Shown one piece after another: positions 10,664 to 21,976 of a DNA stretch of 64,000 nucleotides (positions within the stretch are counted from its first letter, which is position 1; each line of letters starts with the position of its first letter). Made by a program: the position numbers and the translations under genes. This DNA is from Helichrysum umbraculigerum. Its lineage: Eukaryota > Streptophyta > Magnoliopsida > Asterales > Asteraceae. The stretch is from contig CATIUR010000004.1 of assembly GCA_949592205.1 (NCBI GenBank), positions 81,629,337 through 81,693,336 of the forward strand, given 5' to 3'. The notes under the pieces are model-generated. The model was given only the letters and a program-made list of their open reading frames with translations. It ran no database searches and was not told where the DNA came from.

Positions 10664-12095
10664 AAGTGTAGGAGCTTATTTAGAATAGAACGAAAGCAAG
10701 AAACGCATTGTAATTTTCAGTGTATGCTCGGAATTGTGTCATTTAATTCAAGTCTACTTTCTCCCGCATTTAATCCTGGTTCTTTCTATCCTTATCTATC
10801 TTAATTAATTACGTTTATATTGATTATGCTAGATTTAGTTATTGCCATGATTAGAGAGTAGTATACTTGTTGTATTTGCTTTTGATGTAGTTAGTTAATT
10901 ATGGGATGATTTATAATTAAATATTAAAGATCGGTAATATTACTTTGATCGTCTTATTGCATGTCGTTGTTTGATTGTTGCCTTAGGATTATCATAGTAG
11001 TAAAATATAACCGGTCTTAATTATCGCAAAGTAATATGACGGCCCATATTCGATTGTTATACAGTATAGCGTTGGAAACACTTTAGGTGTAGTACAAACA
11101 CGTGGAAGCTGTGTAACGACCGAAGGTAGTTATATTACGAACTAATTTATAAAATGAGAAACCTAGTTTAATTAACCTTTCTAAATAAACTTTTAAACTT
11201 CAAATTAATCTATCGCCTTTCCACCAATAAACGTGATTACAACACCTTTTTACGACGTCCAATTAAAAGGTAGTCAATTATCTGTGTCAATATAATTTGT
11301 GAAATGTATGAAACTATGGAACCGCAAGGCTACATGGGGGATTATCATAGGACAAGACATGGCCAAGGTTTGAAGCGGCGGAACCACTTAAAGTGAGGAA
11401 CGCTGTGGATAATTAGGGGATCTATTGGGTAGTCTTAAGAAATGGCTAGTTTAAAGTCATAAATCAACTGTTTTAAATACATGAATCTGTTAGGATGATG
11501 AGGAATCGTTATATGATTCAGTAATGTCTAGTACCTTAAGATTTTGTTCCCGTTCATATGAAAGTATTATTAAACCTTAATTAAGATTTTTCTTATTATT
11601 CAAAATACTTTGTAATGTTACCATAACCTAGCTCCCGGTGTGACATGCTAATGGGATTTTAATTAGTAGGGAATCTAGTGTTTACATGCAAGTATTCAAG
11701 AATGATAATTAACTAATATCTTTCAAAATAGTTTCTCCAAATATCATCCCAAAACTTAATTAACGAAGTCTCAGCAAACACTATCTTTATCTATCTGCTT
11801 TAGGTTTTACTTTTATTTCGCTTTTATTTATTTACTTGCCTAAGTTAGTTAATATAAAAACCAAAACCTCACTATTTTATAAACCATTCACTAGTTTGAA
11901 AGCCCTCATCTGCTTCGCCTTAGTTTCAATTCAGTCGGTTTGAAGAACGACTCTAGGTCATACCTACCACTTGCTCACCCTTAGGATTAGCATTGTTAGG
12001 AAAAACTTAGGCCCCACAATTACAAATTTAAAACAACCAACTGCTGGTGCCCGGTTAGTAATCGTTAACGACACCGACCTGATCGGGCGCCAACA
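10664..12095 (+). repeat. 5' LTR (right part) of the Athila-like element
   Basis: Nearly identical along its whole length to 18062-19493, and ends in GATCGGGCGCCAACA. Only the part downstream of the Sirevirus insertion is here; the U3 with its promoter is missing from the window. Confidence 0.9.
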
Positions 12096-12292
12096 AGTTT
12101 TTGGCGCCGCTGCTGGGGAACCAATTGTACGATCCTTAGGCGTCAAGATGAACTTACTCGCTAGTGAAACCTTTAGGATTAACTCTTCTCCTTAGACCCC
12201 TACGTCTTTCTTTGTTTTTCCTTACTTTTAGTACTTTTATAAATTACGTTATCCCTATCCACTCAACCAGTCAACCACCTGCCAATGAGAAT
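12096..12292 (+). promoter_or_regulatory. PBS (tRNA-Asp type) and leader
   Basis: TGGCGCCGCTGCTGGGGAAC at 12102-12121 lies six bases after the LTR end. It resembles the complement of the plant tRNA-Asp 3' end used by Athila elements, with an apparent mismatch or two. A short leader to the gag start follows. Confidence 0.8.
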
Positions 12293-13380
12293 ATGACAGC
12301 TATACGTATAACTCTCGCTGAAAACTCTAAACCTCTGATTGAAGGTCGAGGAGGACCAATTGTCTATCCGAAAACCGATAGAACTTCATTTGAATTAAAG
12401 CCCCATATTGTTCAGTTAGTCCAAAACCTCTGTCAATTCCGTGGCCTACCAAATGATGATCCCAACTCCCACCTTGACAAATTCATTTCCTTATCCAACT
12501 CTTTTAAGCCGATTGGGGTTAATCAGGACATAGTCTATCTATACCTATTTCCCTATTCACTCACTCTCAATGCACAAACCTGGTTTGAGGAACTAGAGAT
12601 TAACTCTATAACCTCTTGGGTAGAACTAGCAACCAAATTTTTGCCAAATATTTCCCCCCATCAAAACAAGCCACGTTTAGGTCCATAATCATAAACTTTC
12701 GTCAAGTGCATGATGAATCAATCTTCGATGCATGGGAGCGCTTTAAGAAATTGCTTAAGAAATGTCCAAATCATCGTTTTGAGCGTTCAGACCAGTTGCG
12801 CATTTTCTACAATGGTCTCTTCCCACATCACCGTCCTTTACTTGATACCGCCTCTCAAGGTAGTTTCATAGACTGTACGGCAAATGAAGCTTGGAGCCTT
12901 ATTGAGAAAATGACAATACACAACCATGACTGGAACAGTGAAAATCACCCCTCGCTAGTGAATTCACCTACTACAATCGGGAATGAAGCTATCAAAACCC
13001 TCACTCAGCAAGTGGCAGACCTAACCAAGGAGATTAAGGAATTGACAAGTCAACAACAACAAGTCTGTCAAGTTCAAACCTGCCTTAATTGTGCTAATTT
13101 GAACCACTCAGCCCAAATTCCTCAGTTTCATCTAACTTCACCCAATACTAACCCTTCTTTTAACCCACCTAGGAATAGCCCACTAACTTACCAACCTCAA
13201 CCTTTGGAACCCTCTTCCTCACAAACCTCTAGTTTTGACGACACCCTGATACAAGTCATTCAAGGAATCTCAGCTAGACAGGACCAAACTGATATCTTCT
13301 TAAGAGATCAACTGACTTTGTTAAAAGCTCTCGAATCCCAATTAGGACAATTAGCACAGTGTATTAATGCTAAACCTTAG
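12293..13380 (+). pseudogene. Athila-like gag, frameshifted
   Basis: The start is placed at the ATG at 12293 (MTAIRIT) because what precedes it is leader-like. The retrotransposon gag domain is recognisable: NDDPNSHLDKF, TWFEELE, then, in another frame, WERFKKLLKKCPNHRF and LDTASQG. A one-base frameshift near 12640-12660 splits it. The frame ends at TAG 13378-13380, but the same frame continues directly into the protease. Gag would form the capsid around element RNA. A C-terminal CCHC knuckle is not obvious; CLNCANLNHSAQ is a possible remnant. Confidence 0.8.
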
Positions 13381-14148
13381 GATAGTCCAACTAGTTCCCA
13401 TAAGGAGGCTTCCCATATTCAAGACTCTCAGGTAGCACATAGCCCACCTACGATTTCTTCTCCGGTGAAGGAATCACCTATTGTCCCATCGACAATGGGT
13501 TTAGAGTCTGCACCAAATAGGAAAGTAAACATTCCATTTCCGGCTCGTCTTAAACAACGACCTGACAAGCTTAAGTCTTTTCAGCTTGATAGGAAATTCC
13601 TAGATACCGCCTCTGAAGTTCACTCCAAAAAGTACTTCAGAAAACTTCTTACAACCAAGGATAAGGTTCCCGAAGTACCCAATGTCCCGCTGAACGAGGA
13701 ATGTTCAGCTATCTTGAAAAATATCTTTCCTTATAAACTCGGAGACACCGGACGTTTTACTCTCCCTATTTCCATCTACAATTCAGGCATTATGTGTTCT
13801 CTCGCCGATTTAGGAGTTAGTGTTAATCTTATGCCATACTCGCTTTTCAAGAGGCTTGAGTTAGAAAATCTTCGACCAACCAAAATGACAATACAGCTTG
13901 CTGACCACTCGGTCAAGTACCCTAGGGGAATAGCTGAAAATGTTTTAGTTAGGATTGACAAATTTCTTTACCCAGCAGATTTTGTAGTAATGGATATGCA
14001 GGAAGACGTACACATCCCAATCATACTAGGAAGACCTTTCATGAATACGGCCAAGGCAATCATCAACGTCTTTGCACAAACCATCAGCTTGCAGTCTCAG
14101 GGAGAAACCATCACTTTCCATATCGACAATCCTAACGCTGAAAACTAA
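13381..14148 (+). pseudogene. Athila-like retropepsin-like protease region
   Basis: In the same frame as the second part of gag, separated from it only by TAG 13378-13380; a long ATG-started stretch begins at 13465. The aspartic protease fold is suggested by FTLPISI, then CSLADLGVSVNLMPYSLF (the catalytic D in an Athila-style DLG context), then IPIILGRPFMNTA. It would cleave the gag polyprotein. It ends at TAA 14146-14148, and the frame reopens at once into the next ORF. It could be active only if translated by stop readthrough or from its own start. Confidence 0.75.
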
Positions 14149-14154
14149 GCCGAT

Positions 14155-15216
14155 ATGTACATGATCTCCACGGACAAGACCATAGAGGACAAAGAAACTG
14201 CAGAGTCAACAAGTGAAAGAAAATCTAGTAAGGAAATGGCAATCACGCCATATTTTCCGATTGACCTCCGACGAATAGGACAAGAGATGAAAAATGCATC
14301 TCCGTCAGCAAACAAACCAACGATGAAAGAAATTGGGAAGATAAAGATTGAAGAAGAAAACAAAAGAAGCACACCGCCAACTAATCCATTTACCACGGAA
14401 GAAATGGCGGGAAGTAACCACAATCATCCCACGAGAAGAGAAATATTGGAGGAATATTCCAAACGCACAAGATACCAACCGCAAACCATCATAGAACACA
14501 AAGTGCTCAAAGAATTCATCCAAAGATTTGACAAAGTAGTAGGAGGAATAAGTGGCGTAGTCAAAATGCTTGCTCTTTCCCCTGCTGAACTGCAATTCTG
14601 TCTACAACAGAAACGGACTTACCCTAGAATCTACAATGCCCTTAAAAGATCTAACATCCCATTCACCTCAACACAATGGGAGATGTTAGGATCCGTTAGA
14701 GCGCATATGAAAGAGAGTACTGGACATCCAAGCAGTCGTGCCGACATCTTGATAAAAAATGACCTCACATCATTTCTTGACTTGTTAAATAGAGAAGATC
14801 ACCTTAGTTCCAAAGATAGCGGATATATGGTTATCAACTCCACTATTGAAAAACAAGTTGAGTTATTGATTGAAGAACTTAGTGATCTTGTTTGGGAGGA
14901 ATCAAGGTGCGAACGACCTTTTAGGGCTACATATGAATCACCACTTGATATCGCTACTTTTGTTACGATCCATCTACGGGAGATTCAACAACGGAAAAGT
15001 AACTCCAGAAGTAAGTTCATATTCTACTCAGGATGCAAGGAGATACTTCGTCAGCTTGTTCTAGTTTTCTCAGAATCCGATTTCCCATTCAACAACCATC
15101 AGTACCGGCAAATAGAGAACCTGTGCACATGCATAAGAAGATTCAACGGAGACCCCAAGACCGAGAATTATGAAGGCATAAAACTGCAATTCTTGGCGTT
15201 TGTTTGCTCTCTCTAG
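14155..15216 (+). CDS. Unrecognised ORF in pol position of the Athila-like element
   Basis: 353 codons, in the same frame as gag and protease and two codons after the TAA that ends protease. No RT, RNase H or integrase motif is present. The first 110 residues are charged and low in complexity (many K, E, S, T). Residues 110-350 look globular and mainly helical, with phrases such as FDKVVGGISGVV, LNREDHLSSKDSG and FIFYSGCKEILRQL. I do not recognise the fold. It may be a remnant of an Athila 3' ORF or a family-specific accessory protein. Its openness over 353 codons, in an element with older damage in gag, is notable. Confidence 0.55.
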   Translation: MYMISTDKTIEDKETAESTSERKSSKEMAITPYFPIDLRRIGQEMKNASPSANKPTMKEIGKIKIEEENKRSTPPTNPFTTEEMAGSNHNHPTRREILEEYSKRTRYQPQTIIEHKVLKEFIQRFDKVVGGISGVVKMLALSPAELQFCLQQKRTYPRIYNALKRSNIPFTSTQWEMLGSVRAHMKESTGHPSSRADILIKNDLTSFLDLLNREDHLSSKDSGYMVINSTIEKQVELLIEELSDLVWEESRCERPFRATYESPLDIATFVTIHLREIQQRKSNSRSKFIFYSGCKEILRQLVLVFSESDFPFNNHQYRQIENLCTCIRRFNGDPKTENYEGIKLQFLAFVCSL

Positions 15217-17107
15217 CAAAACCCACCGCCAAGAGAGGTTGTTAAGACAGACACAACCACCATAACCGACCTTAGTGGGACTGCCACTAAAGTAGTCGAC
15301 TACATCACCTTCGGACTTCACGGACTTGCGAGGACAACTTCAGAGCATCTTCAGAACTACAAGTCAGAATCGAGAGATAGTCCATTTGAATTGATTACGA
15401 TAATAGTCAATCATTTCATGAGAATCTATCCACCTTGATACACTTTTCCACAACCTAGGGCCCACAACATCAACAAAGGGGATCCCATGGATGCATCCAT
15501 CTCCATCTAGCTAGGAGAAAAGAAGTCGAGCTCTCGACCTTAAAAGAGCGCTTCTCGGGAGGCAACCCGTGTTTTTACATTTCCGCAATTTTACATTCCA
15601 AGAAGTGATGAAATCTCCGACTATCTTTCACACTCGGATAATACAAAGAATGCTCCAGCCTGCAATGAAGCATCAACAACTGAAGAATCGTATATCCGAC
15701 GTGTTCACACTTACGAGACCAATCACAAGAAGACTTGATTAAGAGTGAACCCAACAAGATGAAGTTCGGCAAACGCATACCAAGGAACACTGCAAATACT
15801 GGGGAGTACTTCTTTACCAGTCTCTTTCCTTCGTTTTAAATATGCCATATCCACTATGCTTATCACTAAGTGTGGGATTCAATTCCAAAACACACCGCTA
15901 AAAGAATACGTCTTAGATGTTTAAATTTCTAAGTGTGGGATTTTATACCAATCAGAGCTTAGAATAACATCGAGGACGATGTTCCTTTAAGTGTGGGATA
16001 ACAGTAGTTGCACTACTGTAAAATGGATAATGGTATATGCTTGATTCTAAACTCGCTGCTCTTTAGACTATCCTTCTCTAAAAAGTAAACAAAATTTTCA
16101 AAATTGGGTTAAAAAATATGTCGAAAATGAAAAATTTTAAACAAAGAATGATTTACTTTGGGGAAGAAGGATAAATAAAATACGAATTCCTTTGAAAAAT
16201 TAGTTTAGTAATCACATAAAGAGCATTGCATGATTAGGCACACAACAAACCAACTTTCGATTCGTGAGGTATCTTGAGCCATATAAAGCATTCACTTTTA
16301 ATGCTTCACTTTTTCGATTCTTGAGTGTGCCGATGTATGTGTTTAGAATCAGAACTTGCTCCTGTAATGCATTTCGAGTCCAAATTGGTGAGTAAAAAGG
16401 AGATCGAATCACATCATTCTTGAACCCCTCTACACACCCCAAAATAAACACGTTATCCCGTACCTACTCAAAAGCATCCCTCAAACTTCATAAAAGTTCC
16501 AAAGATGAAAGAAGAAAGGCTACAAGGATACAAAGTCAAAAACGCCCAAGAAAATTCGAAGAAAAGAAAGTCAAATGGAGAAAAAGACTCATTCCAAATA
16601 CCGAAAGAAAAGGGCGTCAATCATCCCAAAAAGTCAAAAATTTCAGCTTTCCAACTTCACCAAAAAGAAAATCCAACAAAACACCCTCTCATATCACCAA
16701 CGCCTCACTCCAAAACCCTACATCACTTCCCCTAGAATGATTGTGGCTAGACCGACTTCACGCACACCAAAAAGGTAACGATTTGATACTCGATCAAGCC
16801 TATGACGATAAACGATACATGATTGGCATTCTGAGTGATTGATAATTTTAGAATAGGAAACCCTAAACACTTTGAGTGATTAGAGTGACCACCTTGAGAG
16901 GATCGCCTAGTCATGTATCCAAGATCAAAAATCAAAAGCATGCTCCCAAAGATTACAACCTTGCTTTCTCAAAGAACAAATATTTTATTTTTCCAAAACC
17001 CCCTTAGCAAAGAGTTCCTCCTTAAAATACTTCATTATCTTCTTATCTTTAACCATGTTGAATACTAGTTTGCTTAAGGACAAGCAAAGTTCTAAGTGTG
17101 GGATACT
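15217..17107 (+). other. Athila-like 3' non-coding region
   Basis: 1.9 kb without a convincing gene; its short ORFs are low-complexity. It contains a block conserved with the other Athila-like element (CTCGGGAGGCAACCCGTG at 15554-15571), PPT-like copies AAGTGTGGGA at 15868, 15931 and 15989, and the terminal hairpin plus PPT at 17069-17103. Confidence 0.75.
17069..17107 (+). promoter_or_regulatory. Hairpin and PPT before the 3' LTR
   Basis: An inverted repeat TTTGCTT (17069-17075) / AAGCAAA (17082-17088) with a six-base loop is followed by AAGTGTGGGA (17094-17103) and then the LTR at 17108. The same arrangement occurs at 58192-58226. Confidence 0.85.
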
Positions 17108-19493
17108 TGATATCGCGTAAAAAGTCACGTTTTTACTACCGATATCTCTCTCATTCTGGAATGATTCTTGGCATTTTGAACTCAAATATGGTTCAAATCA
17201 ATGACATTATGCCAAGGTGGTCAAAACAAGGTTGCACGATAAAAATCAAGCAAAACGGATGAAAAATGAAGATTCCACACACGTTTGAAGATTCAAAGCA
17301 TCAAAACGAGATTTCAAGACTAAAGTGCCCATCACCAACATCCATCTTATCCAGGATGTTCATTTTCAAAATACGAATCCAACAGAAGAAGAATCAACAA
17401 AAACGGACGAAGAATGAAGATTCTACGTACACCGGAATATTCAAACGATTCGCACAACACATCTAAAGATTAGAGACATATTTTTGGGATATCTTTGCAT
17501 CAAAGTGTTCGTTTTTGAATTATGAATCCAATGCAAAAAGAATCGACTAAAACGGACGTATAACGAAGAAGATACGCGCGAATTAAGAAACGAAGCAAAA
17601 GACGACGAACGGGACGGGGGTGTGCCCCCAGCCGCCGGCCAGCAGGCCCCCGCTGCCGGCCACAGGCCCCCAGGTGCCGGCCAGCCACACCCTGCACTGG
17701 TTTCCTCTTTTGGCAAGTTTGCGTACCTGGTGCACCACCTTTCCGCGTTGTATAGTACCCGGTGTGCCTACTTTCTGCGTTGTACAGTACCTGGTGCACC
17801 TTTATTCCCACATTGCGCTAATGTGGACCCCTTGATGCTAATGTGAGCCTAAACTCACCTATAAATAGAGGGCTTGGGTTCCATTTGCAAGACACACCAT
17901 ATGCACACACATTAAGCATATTTCTCTCTTTCTTTCTCTACAATTCTCTCTCTAGCACTACTCTTAGGAGTTAGAGGAGAATTATTGTTGTAGTTAGTTC
18001 CTCTCTCTAGTTTCTCTCTCTAGCACTACTCTTAGGAGTTAGAGGAGAGCTAAAGAGATATAAGTGTAGGAGCTTGTTTAGAATAGAACGAAAGCAAGAA
18101 ACGCATTGTAATCTTCAGTGTATGCTCGGAATTGTGTCATTTAATTCAAGTCTACTTTCTCCCGCATTTAATCCTGGTTCTTTCTATCCTTATCTATCTT
18201 AATTAATTACGTTTATATTGATTATGCTAGATTTAGTTATTGCCATGATTAGAGAGTAGTATACTTGTTGTGTTTGCTTGTGATGTAGTTAGTTAATTAT
18301 GGGATGATTTATAATTAAATACTAAAGATCGGTAATATTACTTTGATCGTCTTATTGCTTGTTGTTGTTTGATTGTTGCCTTAGGATTATCATAGTAGTA
18401 AAATATAACCGGTCTTAATTATCGCAAAGTAATATGACAGCCCATATTCGATTGTTATACAGTATAGTGTTGGAAACACTTTAGGTGTAGTACAAACACG
18501 TGGAAGCTGTGTAACGACCGAAGGTAGTTATATTACGAACTAATTTATAAAATGAGAAACCTAGTTTAATTAACCTTTGTAAATAGACTTTTAAACTTCA
18601 AATTAATCTATCGCCTTTCCACCATAAACGTGATTACAACACCTTTTTACGACGTCCAATTAAAAGGTATTCAATTATCTGTGTCAATATAATTTGTGAA
18701 ATGTATGAAACTATGGAACCGCAAGGCTACATGGGGGATTATCATAGGACAAGACATGGCCAAGGTTTGAAGCGGCGGAACCACTTAAAGTGAGGAATGC
18801 TGTGGATAATTAGGGGATCTATTGGGTAGTCTTAAGAAAGGGCTGGTTTAAAGTCATAAATCAACTGTTTTAAATACATGAATCTGTTAGGATCATGAGG
18901 AATCGTTATATGATTCAGTAATGTTTAGTACCTTAAGATTTTGTTCCCGTTCATATGAAAGTATTATTAAACCTTAATTAAGATTTTTCTTATTATTCAA
19001 AATACTTTGGAATGTTACCATAACCTAGCTCCCGGTGTGACATGCTAATGGGATTTTAATTAGTAGGGAATCTAGTGTTTACATGCAAGTATTCAAGAAT
19101 GATAATTAACTAATATCTTTCAAAATAGTTTCTCCAAATATCATCCCATAACTTAATTAACGAAGTCTCAGCAAACACTATCTTTATCTATCTACTTTAG
19201 GTTTTACTTTTATTTCGCTTTTATTTATTTACTTGCCTAAGTTAGTTAATATAAAAACCAAAACCCCCACTATTTTATAAACCATTCACTAGTTTGAAAG
19301 CCCTCATCTGCCTCGCCTTAGTTTCAATTCAGTCGGTTTGAAGAACGACTCTAGGTCATACCTACCACTTGCTCACCCTTAGGATTAGCATTGTTAGGAA
19401 AAACTTAGGCCCCGCAATTACAAATTTAAAACAACCCACTGGTGGTGCCCGGTTAGTAATCATTAACGACACCGACCTGATCGGGCGCCAACA
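17108..19493 (+). repeat. 3' LTR of the Athila-like element (2386 bases)
   Basis: Starts TGATATCGCG after the PPT and ends CGCCAACA; its right part repeats 10664-12095. A nested palindrome occupies 17109-17146. A GC-rich block lies at about 17610-17700. A TATA box (CTATAAATAG) lies at 17860-17869, about 750 bases into the LTR. Confidence 0.92.
17860..17869 (+). promoter_or_regulatory. TATA box of the Athila-like LTR
   Basis: CTATAAATAG in a context (GTGAGCC...CTCACC, then GGCTT) conserved with the other Athila-like LTRs at 51478 and 58948. Transcription probably starts about 30 bases downstream. Confidence 0.75.
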
Positions 19494-21378
19494 GCTGCTG
19501 GTGCTGAAGAGAAGAAAGGGTATGGTGGGAGCAGACCCTATTGCTCCAAATGCAGCCGTCATCATGATGGTTCCTGCCCTTGCAGCAAGTGTAAGCGTTT
19601 TGGACACTTAGCCATAGATTGTCGAACCACCACTCCAACCACAAACCCTAACGCCTCAAAGGCCTGTTTTGAGTGCGGGAACACCGGACATTTCAGAAAT
19701 GATTGTCCAAAGCTGAAGATCAACAACAACAGAAACAACAACAATGCCCGTGGCAGAGCCTTCGTGCTCAATTCTGGAGAAGCACGCCAAGACCCGAACG
19801 TTATTACGGGTACGTTCCTTCTCAACGATTTAACTGATTCAGTCTTATTTGATACGGGTGCCGATTAAAGTTTCATATATGACGACTTTAGCCCATTGCT
19901 CAACATTACCCCCACCGTCTTAGATGCTAAGTATATTGTCGAATTAGCAAACGGAAAACTGATTGAGGCCGATAGTGTGATACGAAATTGCACTTTAAAC
20001 CTAGCAAACGAACTATTCCCTATTGATTTGATACCCGTCGAGATCGGAAGTTTCGACATCATCGTTGGTATGGATTGGTTATCCAAACACCGAGCCGAAA
20101 TCATTTGCTACGAGAAACTCGTTCGTATTCCGCTCGTCACCGGTGGAACTTTGATCATACAAGGGGAGACCTATGGGACGAGAATTAATATCATATCTTG
20201 CATGAAAACCCAAAAATACCTAAGAAAAGGGTATCAGGCAATCCTCGCACACGTAGCAGAGAAGAAGTCGGAGGAGAAACGACTTGAGGATGTGCCTATT
20301 GTTCGAGACTTCCCTGAAATCTTTCCTGAAGATTTGCCTGGTCTTCCACCGCCCAGACAAGTCGAATTCCAAATTAATCTTGTGCCCGGAGCTGCACCCG
20401 TGGATGAGCCCCTTACTGATTAGCCCCTTCCGAGTTGCAGGAGTTGTCTACCCAATTACAGGAACTCCTGGACAAGGGATTCATACGACCAAGTTCCTCA
20501 CCTTGGGTATCGATTACCGTGAACTAAACAAACTTACTGTAAAGAATCAATACCCACTTCCCCGAATCGATGACTGATTCGACCAACTTCAAGGGTCAAT
20601 CTTTTATTCCAAAATTAACCTGCGCTCAGGTTATCATCAGTTGAGGGTTCGAGATGATGACATTCCGAAAACCGCATTCCGGACTCGTTATGGACATTAC
20701 GAATTCCAGGTTATGCCTTTTGGCTTAACCAACGCACCGGCTGTATTCATGGATCTTATGAATCGGGTGTGCAAACCCTATCTTGACAAGTTTGTCATCG
20801 TGTTCATTGACGATATTCCGATTTACTCCCGTAACGAGGCAGAACACAAACAATGCTTGCAAGTTAATTCTTGAATTGCTCAAAAAGGAAGAACTATATG
20901 CCAAATTTTCTAAATGTGAATTCTGGATTCGTACCGTACAATTCCTAGGTCACGTCATTGACAGCCAAGGTATTCACGTAGATCCAACAAAAATCGAGGC
21001 AATCAAGTGCTGGCAAGCACCTACCACACCCACTGAAGTTCGATAATTCTTAGCCCTCGCTGGATACTATCGCCGTTTCATTGAAAACTTCTCAAGGATA
21101 GCTCAACCTTTGACTATCTTGACTCAGAAAGAAAAACAATTCGATTGGACTGACAAACAAGAGTCAGCTTTCCAACTCCTGAAACAGAAACTCTGCAGTG
21201 CACCAATCTTGTCCTTACCCGAAGGCAACGATGACTTCGTGGTATACTGTGATGCTTCACACCGAGGTCTCGGTTGCGTGCTGATGCAACGAGACAAAGT
21301 TATTGCTTACGCCTCTCGCCAACTGAAAATTCAAGAAAAGAATTACACGACTCATGACTTAGAATTAGGAGCCGTTGT
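19494..21378 (+). pseudogene. Tekay gag zinc knuckles, protease, RT and start of RNase H (decayed)
   Basis: Two CCHC knuckles survive (about 19581-19622 and 19664-19706). The protease active site DTGAD is at 19851-19865 but is followed at once by TAA 19866-19868. RT has its FIDD catalytic motif at 20803-20814. Stops and frameshifts are frequent: a disrupted stretch around 20400-20500, TGA near 20575, a frameshift near 20865, and a TAA near 21045. The RNase H start (YCDASHRGLGC) runs up to the Sirevirus insertion at 21378. By comparison with the intact copy this is a non-functional gag-pol. Confidence 0.9.
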
Positions 21379-21922
21379 TGATAATCCCTTAACGATCTTT
21401 ATATTATTGTTTTGAATTAAATTGTTAATATGTTGCGGAATAACAATTAACAACTATTAAGAAGATTATTTAAGTAACATGCACGTAAAATAACTATCAC
21501 CAAAAGCTTCAATATTATTATATGAATAATACGAATACACTTGAGTATTAGGGTTTTCACCTTGAAGCTAATCGTAACCTATGTTGTAATCTCTATCTAA
21601 CTTAGACTACCAGGATTTCTATTTATAATACATAGAGTCCTATACAATCTGTAGTTATTATGGTATACGTATTTATCCCATAAATAACTCTAACAAACTA
21701 ACCGACTCATTAATTACATTAACAGTGGCTACGTGTATTCTCGACTAACAGTGGTTTACAAAATATACTTCACAAATTCTCTAAGTATATAACTAACAGT
21801 GGCAGCAATACAATCATACTAGCAGTGGCTAGTCTTCAACTCTTCTAACAGCGGCAGTCATAAACACTAACAGTGGCAAGCATTTCACTCAACACTTAAT
21901 CAAATCTTCTCAGATCCCAACA
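21379..21922 (-). repeat. 3' LTR of the minus-strand Sirevirus
   Basis: On the element's strand: TGTTGGGATC...GGGATTATCA, with a TATAAATAG promoter-like box at 21619-21627. It contains five TAACAGTGG/TAGCAGTGG motifs plus one variant (plus-strand spelling). Confidence 0.93.
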
Positions 21923-21976
21923 ATCTCCCCCTAAACTTAATCAATCTTGTATTGCATTAAGTTTCTTCAGTTTACT
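21923..21976 (-). promoter_or_regulatory. PPT of the minus-strand Sirevirus
   Basis: On the minus strand AGGGGGAG (21925-21932) lies two bases before the LTR start, the same form as in the plus-strand Sirevirus. The remainder is the short 3' UTR after the 3' gene. Confidence 0.88.

Larger units (their letters stand above)
10664..19493 (+). mobile_element. Athila-like Ty3/gypsy element without RT or integrase
   Basis: Order: truncated 5' LTR (10664-12095), tRNA-Asp-type PBS, gag, protease, an unknown ORF, a long 3' non-coding region, a PPT and a complete 3' LTR (17108-19493). The PBS type, the protease variant (DLG in place of DTG), and the AAGTGTGGGA tract before the 3' LTR fit the Athila/Tat group. 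I find no RT, RNase H or integrase, so it is probably non-autonomous. It was inserted into the Tekay gag at 19494. The 5' end of its 5' LTR was separated from the rest by the Sirevirus and lies off the window. Confidence 0.85.

Noticed and set aside
16420..16740. Lys/Pro-rich ORFs near the 3' end of the first Athila-like element
   Set aside because: Low-complexity A-rich sequence open in several overlapping frames; nothing comparable is conserved in the second Athila-like element.
17441..17846. Open frames rich in Pro/Ala/Gly on both strands in the Athila-like LTR (also 51063-51465 and 58567-58935)
   Set aside because: They arise from the GC-rich block and CG-skewed repeats in U3, are open in several frames at once, and differ between LTR copies. 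No start context or domain supports a gene.
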